64,000 bases of DNA from CAUZWH01 sp965224275. GTDB taxonomy: Bacteria > Pseudomonadota > Alphaproteobacteria > SHVV01. The translations under genes were made by a program, and so were the position numbers. The stretch is taken from contig CBDCYR010000008.1 of the NCBI GenBank assembly GCA_965224275.1, forward strand, positions 124,001 to 188,000, written 5' to 3'. Shown here one piece after another: positions 53,123 through 63,051 of this stretch. The notes below the pieces were generated by a model. The model was not told the origin of the DNA, did not search any database, and saw only the letters and a program-made list of their open reading frames with translations. Each line of letters begins with the position of its first letter. The stretch's first letter is position 1.

Positions 53123-56006
53123 ATGATTGACCCACCACCAACCCCAGGGAACGACCCCTTGAGTGATCGCGATCCGGCGCGATTGCTGGCGCTGATCCAA
53201 TCATTGGCGCACGAGATCCGTCCCGATCGCGGTGAAATTCGCGTCACCCTTAACAGCGATCTCGACCGTGATCTCGGCTTCGACAGTCTTGGGCGAACGG
53301 AACTTCTGCTGCGTGTGGAAAGAGTATTTTCCGTCAAGCTCTCGGAATCACTGTTGGTCGAGGCAGAAAACGCCGGCACATATTTGGCGGGCAATCGAAG
53401 GCGTTGGGTCTACCGAACTCGCTACGCCTGCGAGCTTCAATTCGACATCTTCGCTGGGTCCGGTCGATGAAGCTCCAGTACAAGCCGAGACCCTAACCGG
53501 GGTTCTCGACTGGCATGTCGCCAACCACCCCGATCGAACCCATATCTGGCTCGCCGATGGCCGCGGTGGCGCCGAGACGATCAGCTACGAAAAACTAAGT
53601 GCGAACGCACGTGCAGTCGCGCTGGGTCTATTGGACGCAGGATTGGCGCCGGGTGCTCGGGTCGCAATCATGCTGCCCTCGACCACGGATTTTTTCTACG
53701 CGTTCCTCGGAATTCTTTATGCCGGTTGTATCCCAGTACCCATCTACCCGCCGGCTCGGCCATCGCAGCTTGAAGATCACCTGCGTCGTCAAGCCGCAAT
53801 TCTCGATAATGCCGGTGCAGAAATAATGATTACGGTTCGCGAAGCCCGCGCTCTTGCGCTTTTCCTACGCGCACAAGTAGCGACGCTACGAGCGATCGAG
53901 ACGGTCGAGCGTTTGTCGGCGCGAACCGGTTCGGAGGGCGTCGTTGCCGGCGCCGCCGATGATATCGCTTTTCTCCAATACACCTCTGGCAGTACCGGCG
54001 ATCCGAAAGGCGTCATGCTCAGCCATGCCAACTTGCTCGCCAACATTCGCGCCATGGGCCAAACGATGAAGGTCGACCCCAATCACGACGTCTTCGTGAG
54101 TTGGTTGCCGCTTTATCACGATATGGGGCTGATCGGTGCGTGGCTTGGAAGCCTATACTTCGCGGTTCCTGTTTCGATCATGTCACCACTGGTTTTCCTC
54201 GCACGGCCGGAGAGTTGGCTATGGGAAATTCACTTGCGTCGCGGGACGTTATCGGGCGCTCCAAATTTCGCGTTCGACCTCTGCGCGAGCCGCATCGATG
54301 ACCGCAACCTTGAGGGGCTGGATCTAAGTTCAGCGCGTATGGTTGTGAATGGTGCCGAACCCGTCCGCCCCGACTCGGTGCGCGCATTTTGTGAGCGTTT
54401 TGCGAAATACGGCTTCGACGCGGGGGCTCTCGCGCCGGTTTACGGACTCGCTGAAAATAGCGTCGGTTTGGCGTTTCCGGATCCCGGACGCGGCTTGCTT
54501 TCGGATCGAATCGATCGCGCGATGCTGGCACAGAATTCGGAAGCGGTTCCGGTCTCCGCAGAGCATGGCGATGCCGTCGAGGTTGCCGCCTGTGGCAAAC
54601 CGATCCCAGGTCATGAGATCCGCATTGTCGACGATACCGGTCGCGAAGTTGCCGATCGCCGCCAGGGTCGTCTGCAATTTTCGGGACCATCTGCAACCCG
54701 CGGCTACTACCGGAATGAAGCGAAAACCAAGCAGCTTTACGATGGCGATTGGTTGGAGACTGGCGATCTCGCCTACGTCGCTGGCGGCGACGTTTATCTC
54801 ACCGGACGGGTTAAGGACATCATCATCCGCGGTGGGCGCAATATCTATCCGCACGAGGTCGAAGCGGCTGTCGGCGCGCTCGACGGAGTCCGCCAGGGCT
54901 GTGTTGCCGTGTTCGCGGCCCCCACGCCCGACCAAGCAGAAAAGCTGGTGGTGGTTGCGGAAACGCGCGAGACGGCAACTGACCTACGTGAGCAACTGCG
55001 ACGCCAGATTGACGCGACGACGTTGGATATCGCCGGGATCGCGCCCGATGACGTCATTCTGGCGCCGCCGCGCGCCGTTCTAAAAACATCAAGCGGAAAG
55101 ATTCGGCGGTCCGCGACGGGCGAAAGATATCTGCAGGGACGTCTCGAAGAAACCGGCCGTCAGCTGTGGTGGCAAATTGTGCGCATGGTCATGTCCGGCG
55201 TCGGACCCGGCCTGCGCACGCTGCGCCGGACGATCTTTGATTACACATTTGCAGCGTATTGGTGGGCGGTGTTCGCGCTGCTCGCACTGATTGTATGGCC
55301 GCTATCGATCGTTTTGCCGCGGCCATCATGGCGCAGGTCGGTGCTGCGCTTTGCAGCGCGCGCCATGCTGAAGTTGACTGGCACGGATCTAACCGTCGAC
55401 GGCGAACCGCTCGGCGATCGCGGCGGTATCTTGGTCGCTAACCATTGCAGCTACCTGGACAGTCTGGTTCTGATCGCGGCACTGGATGGCAAGGTTGACT
55501 TTGTCGCCAAGGCCGAACTTGCGCCGCAGCTATTCGCGGGAACGTTCCTCCGCCGTATTGGTACGTTGTTCGTTGAGCGCTTCGAAATCGACCGTGGTGT
55601 CGACGACATGCAGATCGCGATCGATGCCGCGCGGGCGGGTCGGCGGTTGTTGATCTACCCGGAGGGAACACTAACCCGCCGGCCCGGACTGCTGGCTTTC
55701 AAACTGGGAGCGTTTGCCGTTGCCGCCGCTGCCGATGTGCCGGCTGTCCCGATCACCGTGCGGGGAACGCGCTCAATTCTGCGCGGTGGCCAGTGGTTTC
55801 CGCGACCTGGTGAGGTACACATTACCGTCGGTGCCGAACTGTCTCCGGACGGCGATGGGTTCGAGGCGGCAATAAAGCTTCGCGATCTCGCCCGTTCGGA
55901 AATTCTCGCCCAATGTGGAGAGCCGGATCTCGTCGGTGAATCGACCCTGTTGGGGGACTCAAGAAGGAAGGTGCCGGTCGCTAGGCACCAAAAGGCGGTA
56001 GGCTGA
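53123..56006 (+). pseudogene. ACP-acyl/AMP ligase-PlsC acyltransferase fusion, frameshifted
   Basis: Frame 1 (53123-53470) encodes an acyl carrier domain, LNSDLDRDLGFDSLGRTELLLRVERVF, with the Ser for phosphopantetheine. After AENAGTYLA an extra G in a GGG run (near 53389) shifts the frame. Frame 2 continues AIEGVGSTELATPASFNS into an acyl-AMP ligase of FAAL type (LQYTSGSTGDPKGVMLSH, WLPLYHDMGLIG, YGLAENSV, TGDLAYVAGGDVYLTGRVKD). Then come two membrane segments and a PlsC-type acyltransferase (NHCSYLD, YPEGTLTRR). With one base removed this is a single protein of about 960 residues that could activate a fatty acid, load it on its own ACP and esterify a lipid. Its last 26 bases overlap the convergent amidohydrolase gene. 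Confidence 0.8.
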
Positions 56007-57423
56007 GAGGAACGATCTCAATGCCGCTACGCTGCTCATAGTCGCGACTAGCGCAGGCATCTTCCATACGGCTCTGTGCCTCGGTCAACCTGTCCGCTGC
56101 ACCGTCGGGATCGAGCGTCAACGTTTTGCCATTCTCGACGACCATTATCCCATCGACGTAGACGTCTCGAACAGCGCGTTCAGCAGCCGAGAAAATCAGG
56201 CTGCGAAGCGGATCTCGTAACGGTCGCATGTCGACGTGGCGACCATCGACAACGACGATATCGGCCTTGGCCCCCGACTTCAGGCGACCCAGGTCATCGC
56301 GTTCGAGCGCGGTTGCACCGCCCACAGTTGCCGCTGCGAATACATCACTAACTTGCAGCGTATTGATATCCTGCGCTGCAATTCGGGCAAACACGGCCGC
56401 GGTTCGAACTTCCTCGATCATGTTGTGAGGAAACGTATCGGTGCCCATGCCCATATTGACACCGGCCCGGATGTAGCGACCGAAGTCCTCCATGATTTGC
56501 CCATAGCGCGAGAACGGCGTTGGACAGTGGGCAACCGAGGTTCCCGTGGTCGCGAGGATGTCGAGGTCACGCGCTGTGTGCCAGTGCAGCCACGAGTGCT
56601 CATCGATAAACAGTCCGTGCCCAAGAATAGTGTGCGGGCCCAGCATACCAATCGCCTCGGCCCATTGGATCGGTGACACGCCGTGGCGTTTGGTCATCTC
56701 GTGGAACTCGAAAACACTCTGCGACGCGTGTGTCGTAAATGGCGTTTCCGTCTCCTTGGCATAGGCGATGCTGTCGCGAACCAATTCTTCGGTCAGCGTC
56801 TCGATCGTGCCGCCGCACAGGATTCCTTTCATTCGTCCGCTGGGATCGTCCTTTTCGAGCTTCTCGATGGTATCGATCGCGCTTCTGAAATCGCGGCGGC
56901 CGGCGTCTTCGTCCCAGATGAACTTCAATTCGTGCCGGGTCTCGAGTTTCCATTGGGCGGCGCCGTACCAGGGGCCGGCGTACCCGCGCAGGCCGCTCCG
57001 CTTGAGTAGATCGAGCCAACCCTCGAAGGGGAACATCAGGTCAACAACGGTGGTTACGCCGCTTTTGAGAAGCTCCGCATACGCGACTTCGGCGGCCGCA
57101 AGCATGCCCGCTGGGTCGGGGACGAACGCCTGCATACGCTCGTACAAGCCGCTCATATACATCTCGGGAACACCGTGTTCCTCGCGTACGCCTTTGTAGA
57201 TGGGTTCGAGCGCCGGGTGTGAGTGGATGTCGACAAATCCCGGCAGAACCACAAGATCACGCCCGTCAATTTCTGTATCGAATTGACCGGCATAGGCCTT
57301 CCCGACGAAGTCGATGGTGTTGCCGGAGAACACGACATCACCGTCGCGCAGATAACGGTGTTCACCCTCGCTCTCATCCCAGGCGATCACCCACGATGCG
57401 TTGCGAATACATGTCGTTGCCAT
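55981..57423 (-). CDS. Amidohydrolase-family deaminase/chlorohydrolase-like enzyme
   Basis: 480 residues from ATG 57423 with GGAGG upstream. The metal-dependent TIM-barrel motifs are present: VVLPGFVDIHSHP (HxH), PFTTHASQSVFEF and GHGLFIDE (metal histidines), and MGMGTDTFPHNM (catalytic Asp). The C-terminal beta domain has GRLKSGAKADIVVVDGRH and VYVDGIMVVENGKTL. This subgroup of the amidohydrolase superfamily includes SsnA, guanine deaminase and atrazine chlorohydrolases, so it likely deaminates or dechlorinates a nitrogen heterocycle or guanidine compound. No neighbour defines the substrate. Confidence 0.87.
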   Translation of the reverse strand: MATTCIRNASWVIAWDESEGEHRYLRDGDVVFSGNTIDFVGKAYAGQFDTEIDGRDLVVLPGFVDIHSHPALEPIYKGVREEHGVPEMYMSGLYERMQAFVPDPAGMLAAAEVAYAELLKSGVTTVVDLMFPFEGWLDLLKRSGLRGYAGPWYGAAQWKLETRHELKFIWDEDAGRRDFRSAIDTIEKLEKDDPSGRMKGILCGGTIETLTEELVRDSIAYAKETETPFTTHASQSVFEFHEMTKRHGVSPIQWAEAIGMLGPHTILGHGLFIDEHSWLHWHTARDLDILATTGTSVAHCPTPFSRYGQIMEDFGRYIRAGVNMGMGTDTFPHNMIEEVRTAAVFARIAAQDINTLQVSDVFAAATVGGATALERDDLGRLKSGAKADIVVVDGRHVDMRPLRDPLRSLIFSAAERAVRDVYVDGIMVVENGKTLTLDPDGAADRLTEAQSRMEDACASRDYEQRSGIEIVPLSLPPFGA

Positions 57424-57465
57424 CCCAACCTCCAAGATCTTGGCCCGAGCATACATCAACTATCT

Positions 57466-57496
57466 GGCGGAAAAGAAAAACGCGGCCGAAGCCGCG
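57466..57496 (-). terminator. Rho-independent terminator after the YHS gene
   Basis: On the minus strand CGCGGC, a TTCG loop and GCCGCG (plus-strand 57481-57496) are followed by TTTTTCTTTTCC. The six-base GC stem, tetraloop and U-tract are classic. It ends transcription of the YHS gene (stop at 57522) before the amidohydrolase gene. Confidence 0.88.
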
Positions 57497-57521
57497 CAAC
57501 AAGAAGAGAATATCGTACGCG

Positions 57522-58013
57522 TTATTCTTTGCTCAACGACGGCCAATTGGCGTTGGCTTTGGTGATGAAGCCGGAGCGATCCGTATCGAACCGCTTTTTT
57601 ATGCCTTTGGAATAGTTGAGATAGAGCTTGCCGTTTTCGACCGAGAACGCACGTGGGTCGATCTTTACCGTATAACCCTGGGCGACGCCGTAGGCGCAAA
57701 ATCCGCCGTAAGCGGGTGCGTATTTATCAGGCATGGAAGCAAATTCGTCTCGATTTTCCAGCGATCGAAAACTCCATGTCTTGCCGGCCCACTGATGAGT
57801 GTATTTCTTGGTTCCTCGGATCGCCTTGCTATCGGTGAAATAGGAGACCGGATCGTAACCGCCGATCGCATAATTGGTGCCGTTGGTGTTGACCTTTTGG
57901 GCGGCAAGGACCGGTGATGCAAAGCTCAGAATCAAAGCGGCGATCGCGAGCGCAGCCGCCGACAACGTGACCGCGCGCCAACGAAATAGAGTGGTGGTTT
58001 GTTTCGCAATCAT
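57522..58013 (-). CDS. YHS-domain exported protein
   Basis: 163 residues with AGAGG upstream of the ATG. A signal peptide covers residues 12-37 (AVTLSAAALAIAALILSFASPVLA). YAIGGYDPVSYFTDSKAIRGTKKYTHQWAGKTWSF is the YHS motif region, and AYGGFCAYGVAQGYTVKIDPRAFSVENGKLYLNYS its end. YHS domains are found in copper-handling proteins; periplasmic stand-alone forms are of unknown role. It is a single-gene unit with its own terminator. The preceding gene, formaldehyde dehydrogenase, ends 95 bases away on the same strand. Confidence 0.85.
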   Translation of the reverse strand: MIAKQTTTLFRWRAVTLSAAALAIAALILSFASPVLAAQKVNTNGTNYAIGGYDPVSYFTDSKAIRGTKKYTHQWAGKTWSFRSLENRDEFASMPDKYAPAYGGFCAYGVAQGYTVKIDPRAFSVENGKLYLNYSKGIKKRFDTDRSGFITKANANWPSLSKE

Positions 58014-58108
58014 GGCATGCCTCTTGCGGTGAACAATGTGCTCCTAACATATGTCGTTTATCCCTGGCCGCGAAGAGATCTCACGAAAAGTTCACGAAAC
58101 GTGAGGTG

Positions 58109-59218
58109 TCAAAACGTCACGACGCTGCGAATTGATTCCCCTTTATGCATCAGGTCGAAGCCGTTGTTGATATCGTCCAGTGGCATTGTGTGCGTGATGA
58201 GATCGTCGATATTGATTTTACCGTCCATGTACCAGTCGACGATTCGCGGTACGTCCGTGCGGCCCTTGGCACCACCGAATGCAGTCCCGCGCCAAACCCG
58301 GCCGGTCACCAACTGGAACGGCCGCGTTGAAATTTCTTTGCCGGCCCCGGCAACACCAATAATGATGCTTTCGCCCCACCCCTTATGACTGCATTCAAGG
58401 GCCTGTCGCATGGTTTCGACATTTCCGATGCATTCGAAGGAGTAGTCGGCGCCCCCCTTGGTTAGATCAACGAGATGGGGGACGAGGTCGCCGTCGACGT
58501 CTTTGGGATTTACGAAGTGGGTCATGCCGAACGATTCCGCAAGTTCGCGTCGCGCGGGATTGATGTCGACACCAACGATCATGTCGGCGCCGACCAGGCG
58601 GCAGCCCTGAATGACGTTAAGGCCGATTCCACCCAACCCAAATATGACGCAGTTCGCACCCGGTTCGACCTTGGCGGTATTCATAACCGCACCCAGGCCT
58701 GTGGTGACGCCGCACCCGATGTAGCAAACTTTGTCGAAAGGGGCGTCCTCACGGATCTTGGCAACGGCAATTTCCGGCAACACCGTGAAATTCGCGAAAG
58801 TCGACGTACCCATGTAGTGAAAAATAGGATCGTTCCCGAGCCGGAACCGGCTGGTCCCGTCGGGCATCACGCCACGCCCTTGAGTTTCGCGCACCGCTTG
58901 GCAAAGGTTGGTTTTACCCGACAGGCAATACTCACACTGGCGGCACTCAGGCGTGTAAAGGGGGATGACGTGATCGCCTGGTTTTACGCTGGTCACGCCC
59001 GGACCGACTTCAGCCACCACGCCAGCGCCCTCATGCCCGAGAATTGCCGGGAAGATGCCCTCGGGGTCCGCGCCCGACAACGTAAAAGCGTCGGTATGAC
59101 AGATCCCCGTCGCTTTGACCTCCATCAACACCTCGCCTTCTTTCGGGCCATCCAACTCAACCGTCTCAATGCTGAGCGGATCACCCGCTTTGTGTGCGAC
59201 CGCGGCTCGAACCTGCAT
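58109..59218 (-). CDS. frmA: S-(hydroxymethyl)glutathione dehydrogenase (class III alcohol dehydrogenase)
   Basis: 369 residues with GGGAG upstream. Catalytic zinc site: GICHTDAFTLSGADPEGIFPAILGHEGAGVV. Structural zinc: the four cysteines of CRQCEYCLSGKTNLCQ. Class III-specific GVMPDGTSRF and GCGVTTGLGAVMNTAKVEPG, NAD-binding GLGGIGLNVIQGCRLVGADMIVGVDIN. It oxidises the glutathione adduct of formaldehyde to S-formylglutathione and can reduce S-nitrosoglutathione. It could remove formaldehyde from demethylation reactions, for example those of the cluster at 4.6-15.9 kb, but the hydrolase partner FrmB is not in the window. Confidence 0.95.
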   Translation of the reverse strand: MQVRAAVAHKAGDPLSIETVELDGPKEGEVLMEVKATGICHTDAFTLSGADPEGIFPAILGHEGAGVVAEVGPGVTSVKPGDHVIPLYTPECRQCEYCLSGKTNLCQAVRETQGRGVMPDGTSRFRLGNDPIFHYMGTSTFANFTVLPEIAVAKIREDAPFDKVCYIGCGVTTGLGAVMNTAKVEPGANCVIFGLGGIGLNVIQGCRLVGADMIVGVDINPARRELAESFGMTHFVNPKDVDGDLVPHLVDLTKGGADYSFECIGNVETMRQALECSHKGWGESIIIGVAGAGKEISTRPFQLVTGRVWRGTAFGGAKGRTDVPRIVDWYMDGKINIDDLITHTMPLDDINNGFDLMHKGESIRSVVTF

Positions 59219-59286
59219 AGCAAATCTCCCTACTCATCGACGTCGTTCGGTAAAAATAGCGTAAGCGGGCCGCAACCCACGGTCAA

Positions 59287-60066
59287 TTACTCACCGAGGT
59301 CGCGTAGACAGAACGACAGGCCGGTAATGCCGCAAGCCATCACCACCAGCCCGAGCGTTGTTTGGACGAGCGATCCCACGAACAACGCGGCCAAGCTGTT
59401 TAGAAGTCCCTGCGAGTGCAACACGGTCGATACCAGCCAATCGATCGGCGCAAACGCGATCGAGATTGGAACCGATGTGAGGATCAAGATCGCAGCGATG
59501 CGAAACGCATTGCCTTGACTGAGGGTCCAAGATTTTCCAAAGCCCATCGAATCATCGACAGCGGCTGCCGGGAAAACCAGCATGAACCGTGCCTCAACAA
59601 TGAAAACCACCGTCATCCACAGCGCCGCTGTAACAACACCCGCCGCCCCGCCGGTGGCGGCGATAAGGAAACGGATCGGAAGCGCTAGAAACATCGACAG
59701 AACGATCGTGAGAAGACCGAGCACTACGGTACGACCAAGAAAGACGCTATGGCGACGCTGCCACCGGAGTTCCTGGCCGACGATCGATCCATGGTTGGGA
59801 AGCAAACAACGTCGATGCCACGCGACCGCGAAGACGACCCACCCGGCCAGGCTGACCACTGCGACGACAACACCGGCCAGGATGAAACCCATACTCACGG
59901 TGGGCACGTCGGTGTTTGGAACTGGTCTGAAGTAACTCAGCAGCGCGCTCGCGGTACCCAAGACCAAGACGATCGGCACACCCAGCAGCGCAAAGTCTTG
60001 CCGTTGGTGCCATACGAATTGATAAGCCTCGTTAACGATGCGAAGGACTTCGAGGCGTTTCACCAT
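59287..60066 (-). CDS. Integral membrane protein of unknown function
   Basis: 259 residues with five or six membrane helices: FALLGVPIVLVLGTASALLSYF, MGFILAGVVVAVVSLAGWVVFAVAWHRR, GLLTIVLSMFLALPIRFLIAATG, VVTAALWMTVVFIVEARFMLVFPAAAVDD and AAILILTSVPISIAFAPIDWLVS. The VFAVAWHRRCLL and ALWMTVVF-MLVFPAAAVDDSMGFGKSWTLS segments are the conserved core of a family of unknown function in Alphaproteobacteria. The gene lies 69 bases upstream of formaldehyde dehydrogenase on the same strand, without a close link. Confidence 0.7.
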   Translation of the reverse strand: MVKRLEVLRIVNEAYQFVWHQRQDFALLGVPIVLVLGTASALLSYFRPVPNTDVPTVSMGFILAGVVVAVVSLAGWVVFAVAWHRRCLLPNHGSIVGQELRWQRRHSVFLGRTVVLGLLTIVLSMFLALPIRFLIAATGGAAGVVTAALWMTVVFIVEARFMLVFPAAAVDDSMGFGKSWTLSQGNAFRIAAILILTSVPISIAFAPIDWLVSTVLHSQGLLNSLAALFVGSLVQTTLGLVVMACGITGLSFCLRDLGE

Positions 60067-60143
60067 CTTCGGTTTGGTTCGTGGTGGTGGATCGAAAAAG
60101 GAGTAAGGGCGCTAAGCTTGCTGAGGGTAGCGGATTCGATCCG

Positions 60144-61055
60144 CTAAGTCGGGGAATTTTCCGCCTCCGGTGTTAACAACTGGAGGCATTTTGCCCTTGC
60201 TTCAAAGCGGTTTGGGAGTTCACCGGCATGCTCACCATCAGCGAAAATTGACAGCGGTGGGGCTTGGTCGGGTTGTTCAATATCGACGCACGCACCGCGA
60301 CAAAGCGTAATCTGCGGGTGGTTGACGTGAGTTCCTTTGAAAACTTTCGGGAACGTGTAAAGGAATTCTAATCTCGATACCGGCCCGACAATCACAACGT
60401 CGAGCAAGCCGTCGTCGATCACCGCGTCGGGAGCAATGCGCATGCCGCCGCCCAGCGCGCGCCCGTTGGCAATCGCCACCAACCAGGCGGCCGTCTCGAT
60501 CGTTTCGCCGTCAACCGTCAGCCTGATCGGCCGAGGACGATAGGTGACCAGCGTGTTGAGAACGGAGGCGACGTACAGGGCGGTGCCGCTCAACCAGCGT
60601 TGGTCGTTAGCCCACTTATTGGCTTCGGACGAGAAGCCGCAGCCGGCGACACCACAGAATAGGTACTGGCCCACGTTGCCCATATCTACGCTTCGGATAC
60701 GACCGCCGATAAGCGTATCGACGACGGTGTCCAGGCGCGAGACCGATAGGTCGAACTCGGCCGCGAAATCATTGCCTGCACCGGTCGGAATGATGCCGAA
60801 GGGAACCGCCTGGCGCGCGGCGACCCCGGCCAAACGGCCGACGTGCCCATCGCCGCCGCAGGCAATGATCGTGCGGCCCGATTGCGCGGCTTCTATGGCC
60901 ACGACCTCGGCATGATCGGCACTGGTTGAGATTATGTACGCCGCATCTATCGACCGTGCCTCGAGGCGTGCGCGCACGTCGGCAAGAACATCGATATGTC
61001 GCCCGCGGCCCGCCCGCGGGTTTTCGATGATCGTAAGTTGGGGATCTATCGACAT
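60144..61055 (-). CDS. Diacylglycerol kinase/lipid kinase (YegS-type)
   Basis: 303 residues. IIENPRAGRGRHIDVLADV, then the nucleotide-binding ACGGDGHVGRLAGVAARQAVPFGIIPTGAGNDFAAEF, in which GGDGT is here GGDGH. Downstream: LGGGMRIAPDAVIDDGLLDVVIVGP and FADGEHAGELP. These soluble kinases phosphorylate diacylglycerol, ceramide or sphingoid-like lipids. The Thr-to-His change in GGDGT is unusual and may affect activity. It is divergent from the methyltransferase-like gene. Confidence 0.87.
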   Translation of the reverse strand: MSIDPQLTIIENPRAGRGRHIDVLADVRARLEARSIDAAYIISTSADHAEVVAIEAAQSGRTIIACGGDGHVGRLAGVAARQAVPFGIIPTGAGNDFAAEFDLSVSRLDTVVDTLIGGRIRSVDMGNVGQYLFCGVAGCGFSSEANKWANDQRWLSGTALYVASVLNTLVTYRPRPIRLTVDGETIETAAWLVAIANGRALGGGMRIAPDAVIDDGLLDVVIVGPVSRLEFLYTFPKVFKGTHVNHPQITLCRGACVDIEQPDQAPPLSIFADGEHAGELPNRFEARAKCLQLLTPEAENSPT

Positions 61056-61132
61056 CGACTCACTTTAGACGCTTTGGGCTTGGTCGGCTGGGTGACGACA
61101 AGGGCGCCTTGCCGGTAGACTCCGAGGTGATC

Positions 61133-62104
61133 ATGAACGATATCGAAAATCTATCATCCACCTTTCGCGGACTTACCCCGTGGGTGGGTGAGGTGCCGCA
61201 GGGAAATCGCATTAATTTCCTCGGCGTCCTAACGTCGCTCGAATATTTCTCCGATCCCGATGCCCATTTCGATGATGTCGATCGCGTGCGCGCAGGGTCT
61301 TACCAAACCTCGACCCGGCTGCCCGAACTTACTGACGGTGAGGGCTATTTTGAGTGGATCGACCTGTTGGAAGCGGTTCGCGCTGCGCGTGAACGTTTTG
61401 TCATGGTCGAGCTGGGTGGCGGGTATGGGTCACGCTCGGTCGATGCGCACGCAGCCTTATCACGCCTCAACCCGCTACCGGAGCTGTTTGTGGTCGTCGA
61501 AGCGATGGCGCAGCACATTGCCTGGGCCCGCACCCATTTCTCGGCCAATGGTCTGACGCCGGACGCGCACTGGTTTGTCAACGCGCTGGTCAACGCATCC
61601 GGTCGGCCGGAGTTGTTTGCCCATGCTTCCGGTGTTTACTACAGCGGTGCGGTCGACGGCCCGCCGCGCCGCCGAGTCTTCGATGCGATCACGAGTGAAG
61701 GGCATCTCGAAGCGGTCGCGCGAAACCTTGTCATAGACGGACGCATGGGATTGGCACTGCCGGTGGCGGGCGAGGCCGAGTCGACGATGGAAGTCGAATT
61801 TGTCAGTGCGATCCGTCTGGCAACGGTTCTCGCGCCATTGCCGGGGGTTGATCTACTGGACGTCGATATCCAGTTTGCCGAGGAAAGCGTCATCCCCGAC
61901 GCGATCGAGGATATTGAGCGAAAGGTAAAACGAATTCACATCGGCACGCACGCGCCGCCGATCCACGAAATGCTGCAAGAACTGTTGCAGGAGCGTGGCT
62001 GGCAGATCGTCTTCTCCTATCTGCCTTACGCGACATTCGATACACCGCGCGGCAGATTTGAAACCAAGGACGGGATCCTTAGCGCGATCAATCCAGCGCT
62101 GTAG
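61133..62104 (+). CDS. Methyltransferase-like protein (FkbM-like) of unknown role
   Basis: 323 residues from ATG 61133 with GAGGTGA upstream. The Rossmann-like first motif reads FVMVELGGGYGSRSVDAHAAL, followed by ELFVVVEAMAQHIAWARTHFSANGL, as in S-adenosylmethionine-dependent FkbM proteins. The C-terminus has DLLDVDIQFAEESVIPDAIEDIERKVKRIHIGTHAP, matching FkbM's DIEG...I. The first 60 residues do not resemble methyltransferases and may bind a partner. Substrate unknown; such enzymes often methylate glycans or polyketides. Confidence 0.68.
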   Translation: MNDIENLSSTFRGLTPWVGEVPQGNRINFLGVLTSLEYFSDPDAHFDDVDRVRAGSYQTSTRLPELTDGEGYFEWIDLLEAVRAARERFVMVELGGGYGSRSVDAHAALSRLNPLPELFVVVEAMAQHIAWARTHFSANGLTPDAHWFVNALVNASGRPELFAHASGVYYSGAVDGPPRRRVFDAITSEGHLEAVARNLVIDGRMGLALPVAGEAESTMEVEFVSAIRLATVLAPLPGVDLLDVDIQFAEESVIPDAIEDIERKVKRIHIGTHAPPIHEMLQELLQERGWQIVFSYLPYATFDTPRGRFETKDGILSAINPAL

Positions 62105-62118
62105 GACGTCTCCGCGTA

Positions 62119-63051
62119 TCAATCCGCGGTTTTACCCAGGCAATGTTGGTCTTTGGACGCCGGCCGAGACGACCCGCCACCGACTCTTGCCGGACGCTTT
62201 TTGCTACGAGGCGGAACCCAGTCGGCCGCCAAACGCTCTGCTTTGGCAGCCAGCCCGACGGACATTCCACCAACCATTTCGTCACGCCGGTGGATGGCGG
62301 CCGTCCGTAACTTGGTGCTCTTGCTGTCGGTCGAGAGGATGAACCACTTCAGTGCTTCAACCGGGTTCTTGTCTACCCCTTGACCATTCTGGTAGGCGCG
62401 GCCCAGGCGATAATAGGCGCGGTCCAACCCGCGTTCGGCGGCGGCGACGTACCATCTGATCGCCTGCTGATGATCGACGCGGAGACCGAGGCCCTTACGG
62501 TAGGCCTGACCGAGCCGGTATTGCGCGCGGTGAAATCCTTTTTCGGCGGCGCGGCGAAACCATTTGACCGACTCAAAATAGCTCCGTTTTGTACCGATGC
62601 CGCGCAGGTACGACTGCCCGACATTATACTGCGCCTTCACGTGTCCGCTGTCGGCGGCGAGCAGGAACCAGCGCTGGGCTTGTTCTTCGTCGTGCTCCAC
62701 CCCTTTGCCGCGACGATAGGCGAGGCCGAGATTGTACTGGGCGAGCCTGAAGCCCTGCTCGGCTGCCTCGCTATAAAATTCAGCCGCACGTTCGCAATCT
62801 TCTTCGACCCCGACGCCCTTGGCGTAGTGCCAGCCAAGGTTGGTTAGGGCGCGCAGGTCGCCCTCGGCAGCGGCGGCGCGATAAAGCTCCATGGCCTTTT
62901 CGTAGTCGCCGTTCTTGGCCGCTCGCAGTCCGTCGTCAAACGACGCCCATGCAATCGGAACAAACAGAATTGTTGCGCCAAGGACGGCCAGAGCAAGGCG
63001 TTTCATAGAGCGGCGAGCGGTGACGGTTTGGAGGATTCGACTTGGACTCAT
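62119..63051 (-). CDS. Sel1-repeat exported protein
   Basis: 310 residues from ATG 63051, which has AGGAATAGGT upstream; a second ATG at 63006 directly begins the signal peptide (MKRLALAVLGATILFVPIAWA) but lacks a ribosome site. Six or seven Sel1 repeats follow, for example EGDLRALTNLGWHYAKGVGVEEDCERAAEFYSEAAE, HVKAQYNVGQSYLRGIGTKRSYFESVKWFRRAAE and FHRAQYRLGQAYRKGLGLRVDHQQA. The C-terminus is basic (PPRSKKRPARVGG). A secreted scaffold is likely. Confidence 0.84.
   Translation of the reverse strand: MSPSRILQTVTARRSMKRLALAVLGATILFVPIAWASFDDGLRAAKNGDYEKAMELYRAAAAEGDLRALTNLGWHYAKGVGVEEDCERAAEFYSEAAEQGFRLAQYNLGLAYRRGKGVEHDEEQAQRWFLLAADSGHVKAQYNVGQSYLRGIGTKRSYFESVKWFRRAAEKGFHRAQYRLGQAYRKGLGLRVDHQQAIRWYVAAAERGLDRAYYRLGRAYQNGQGVDKNPVEALKWFILSTDSKSTKLRTAAIHRRDEMVGGMSVGLAAKAERLAADWVPPRSKKRPARVGGGSSRPASKDQHCLGKTAD

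Noticed and set aside
52436..53200. 254-codon minus-strand frame opposite the MFS gene
   Set aside because: Arg, Gln and His-rich shadow frame without domain or ribosome site.
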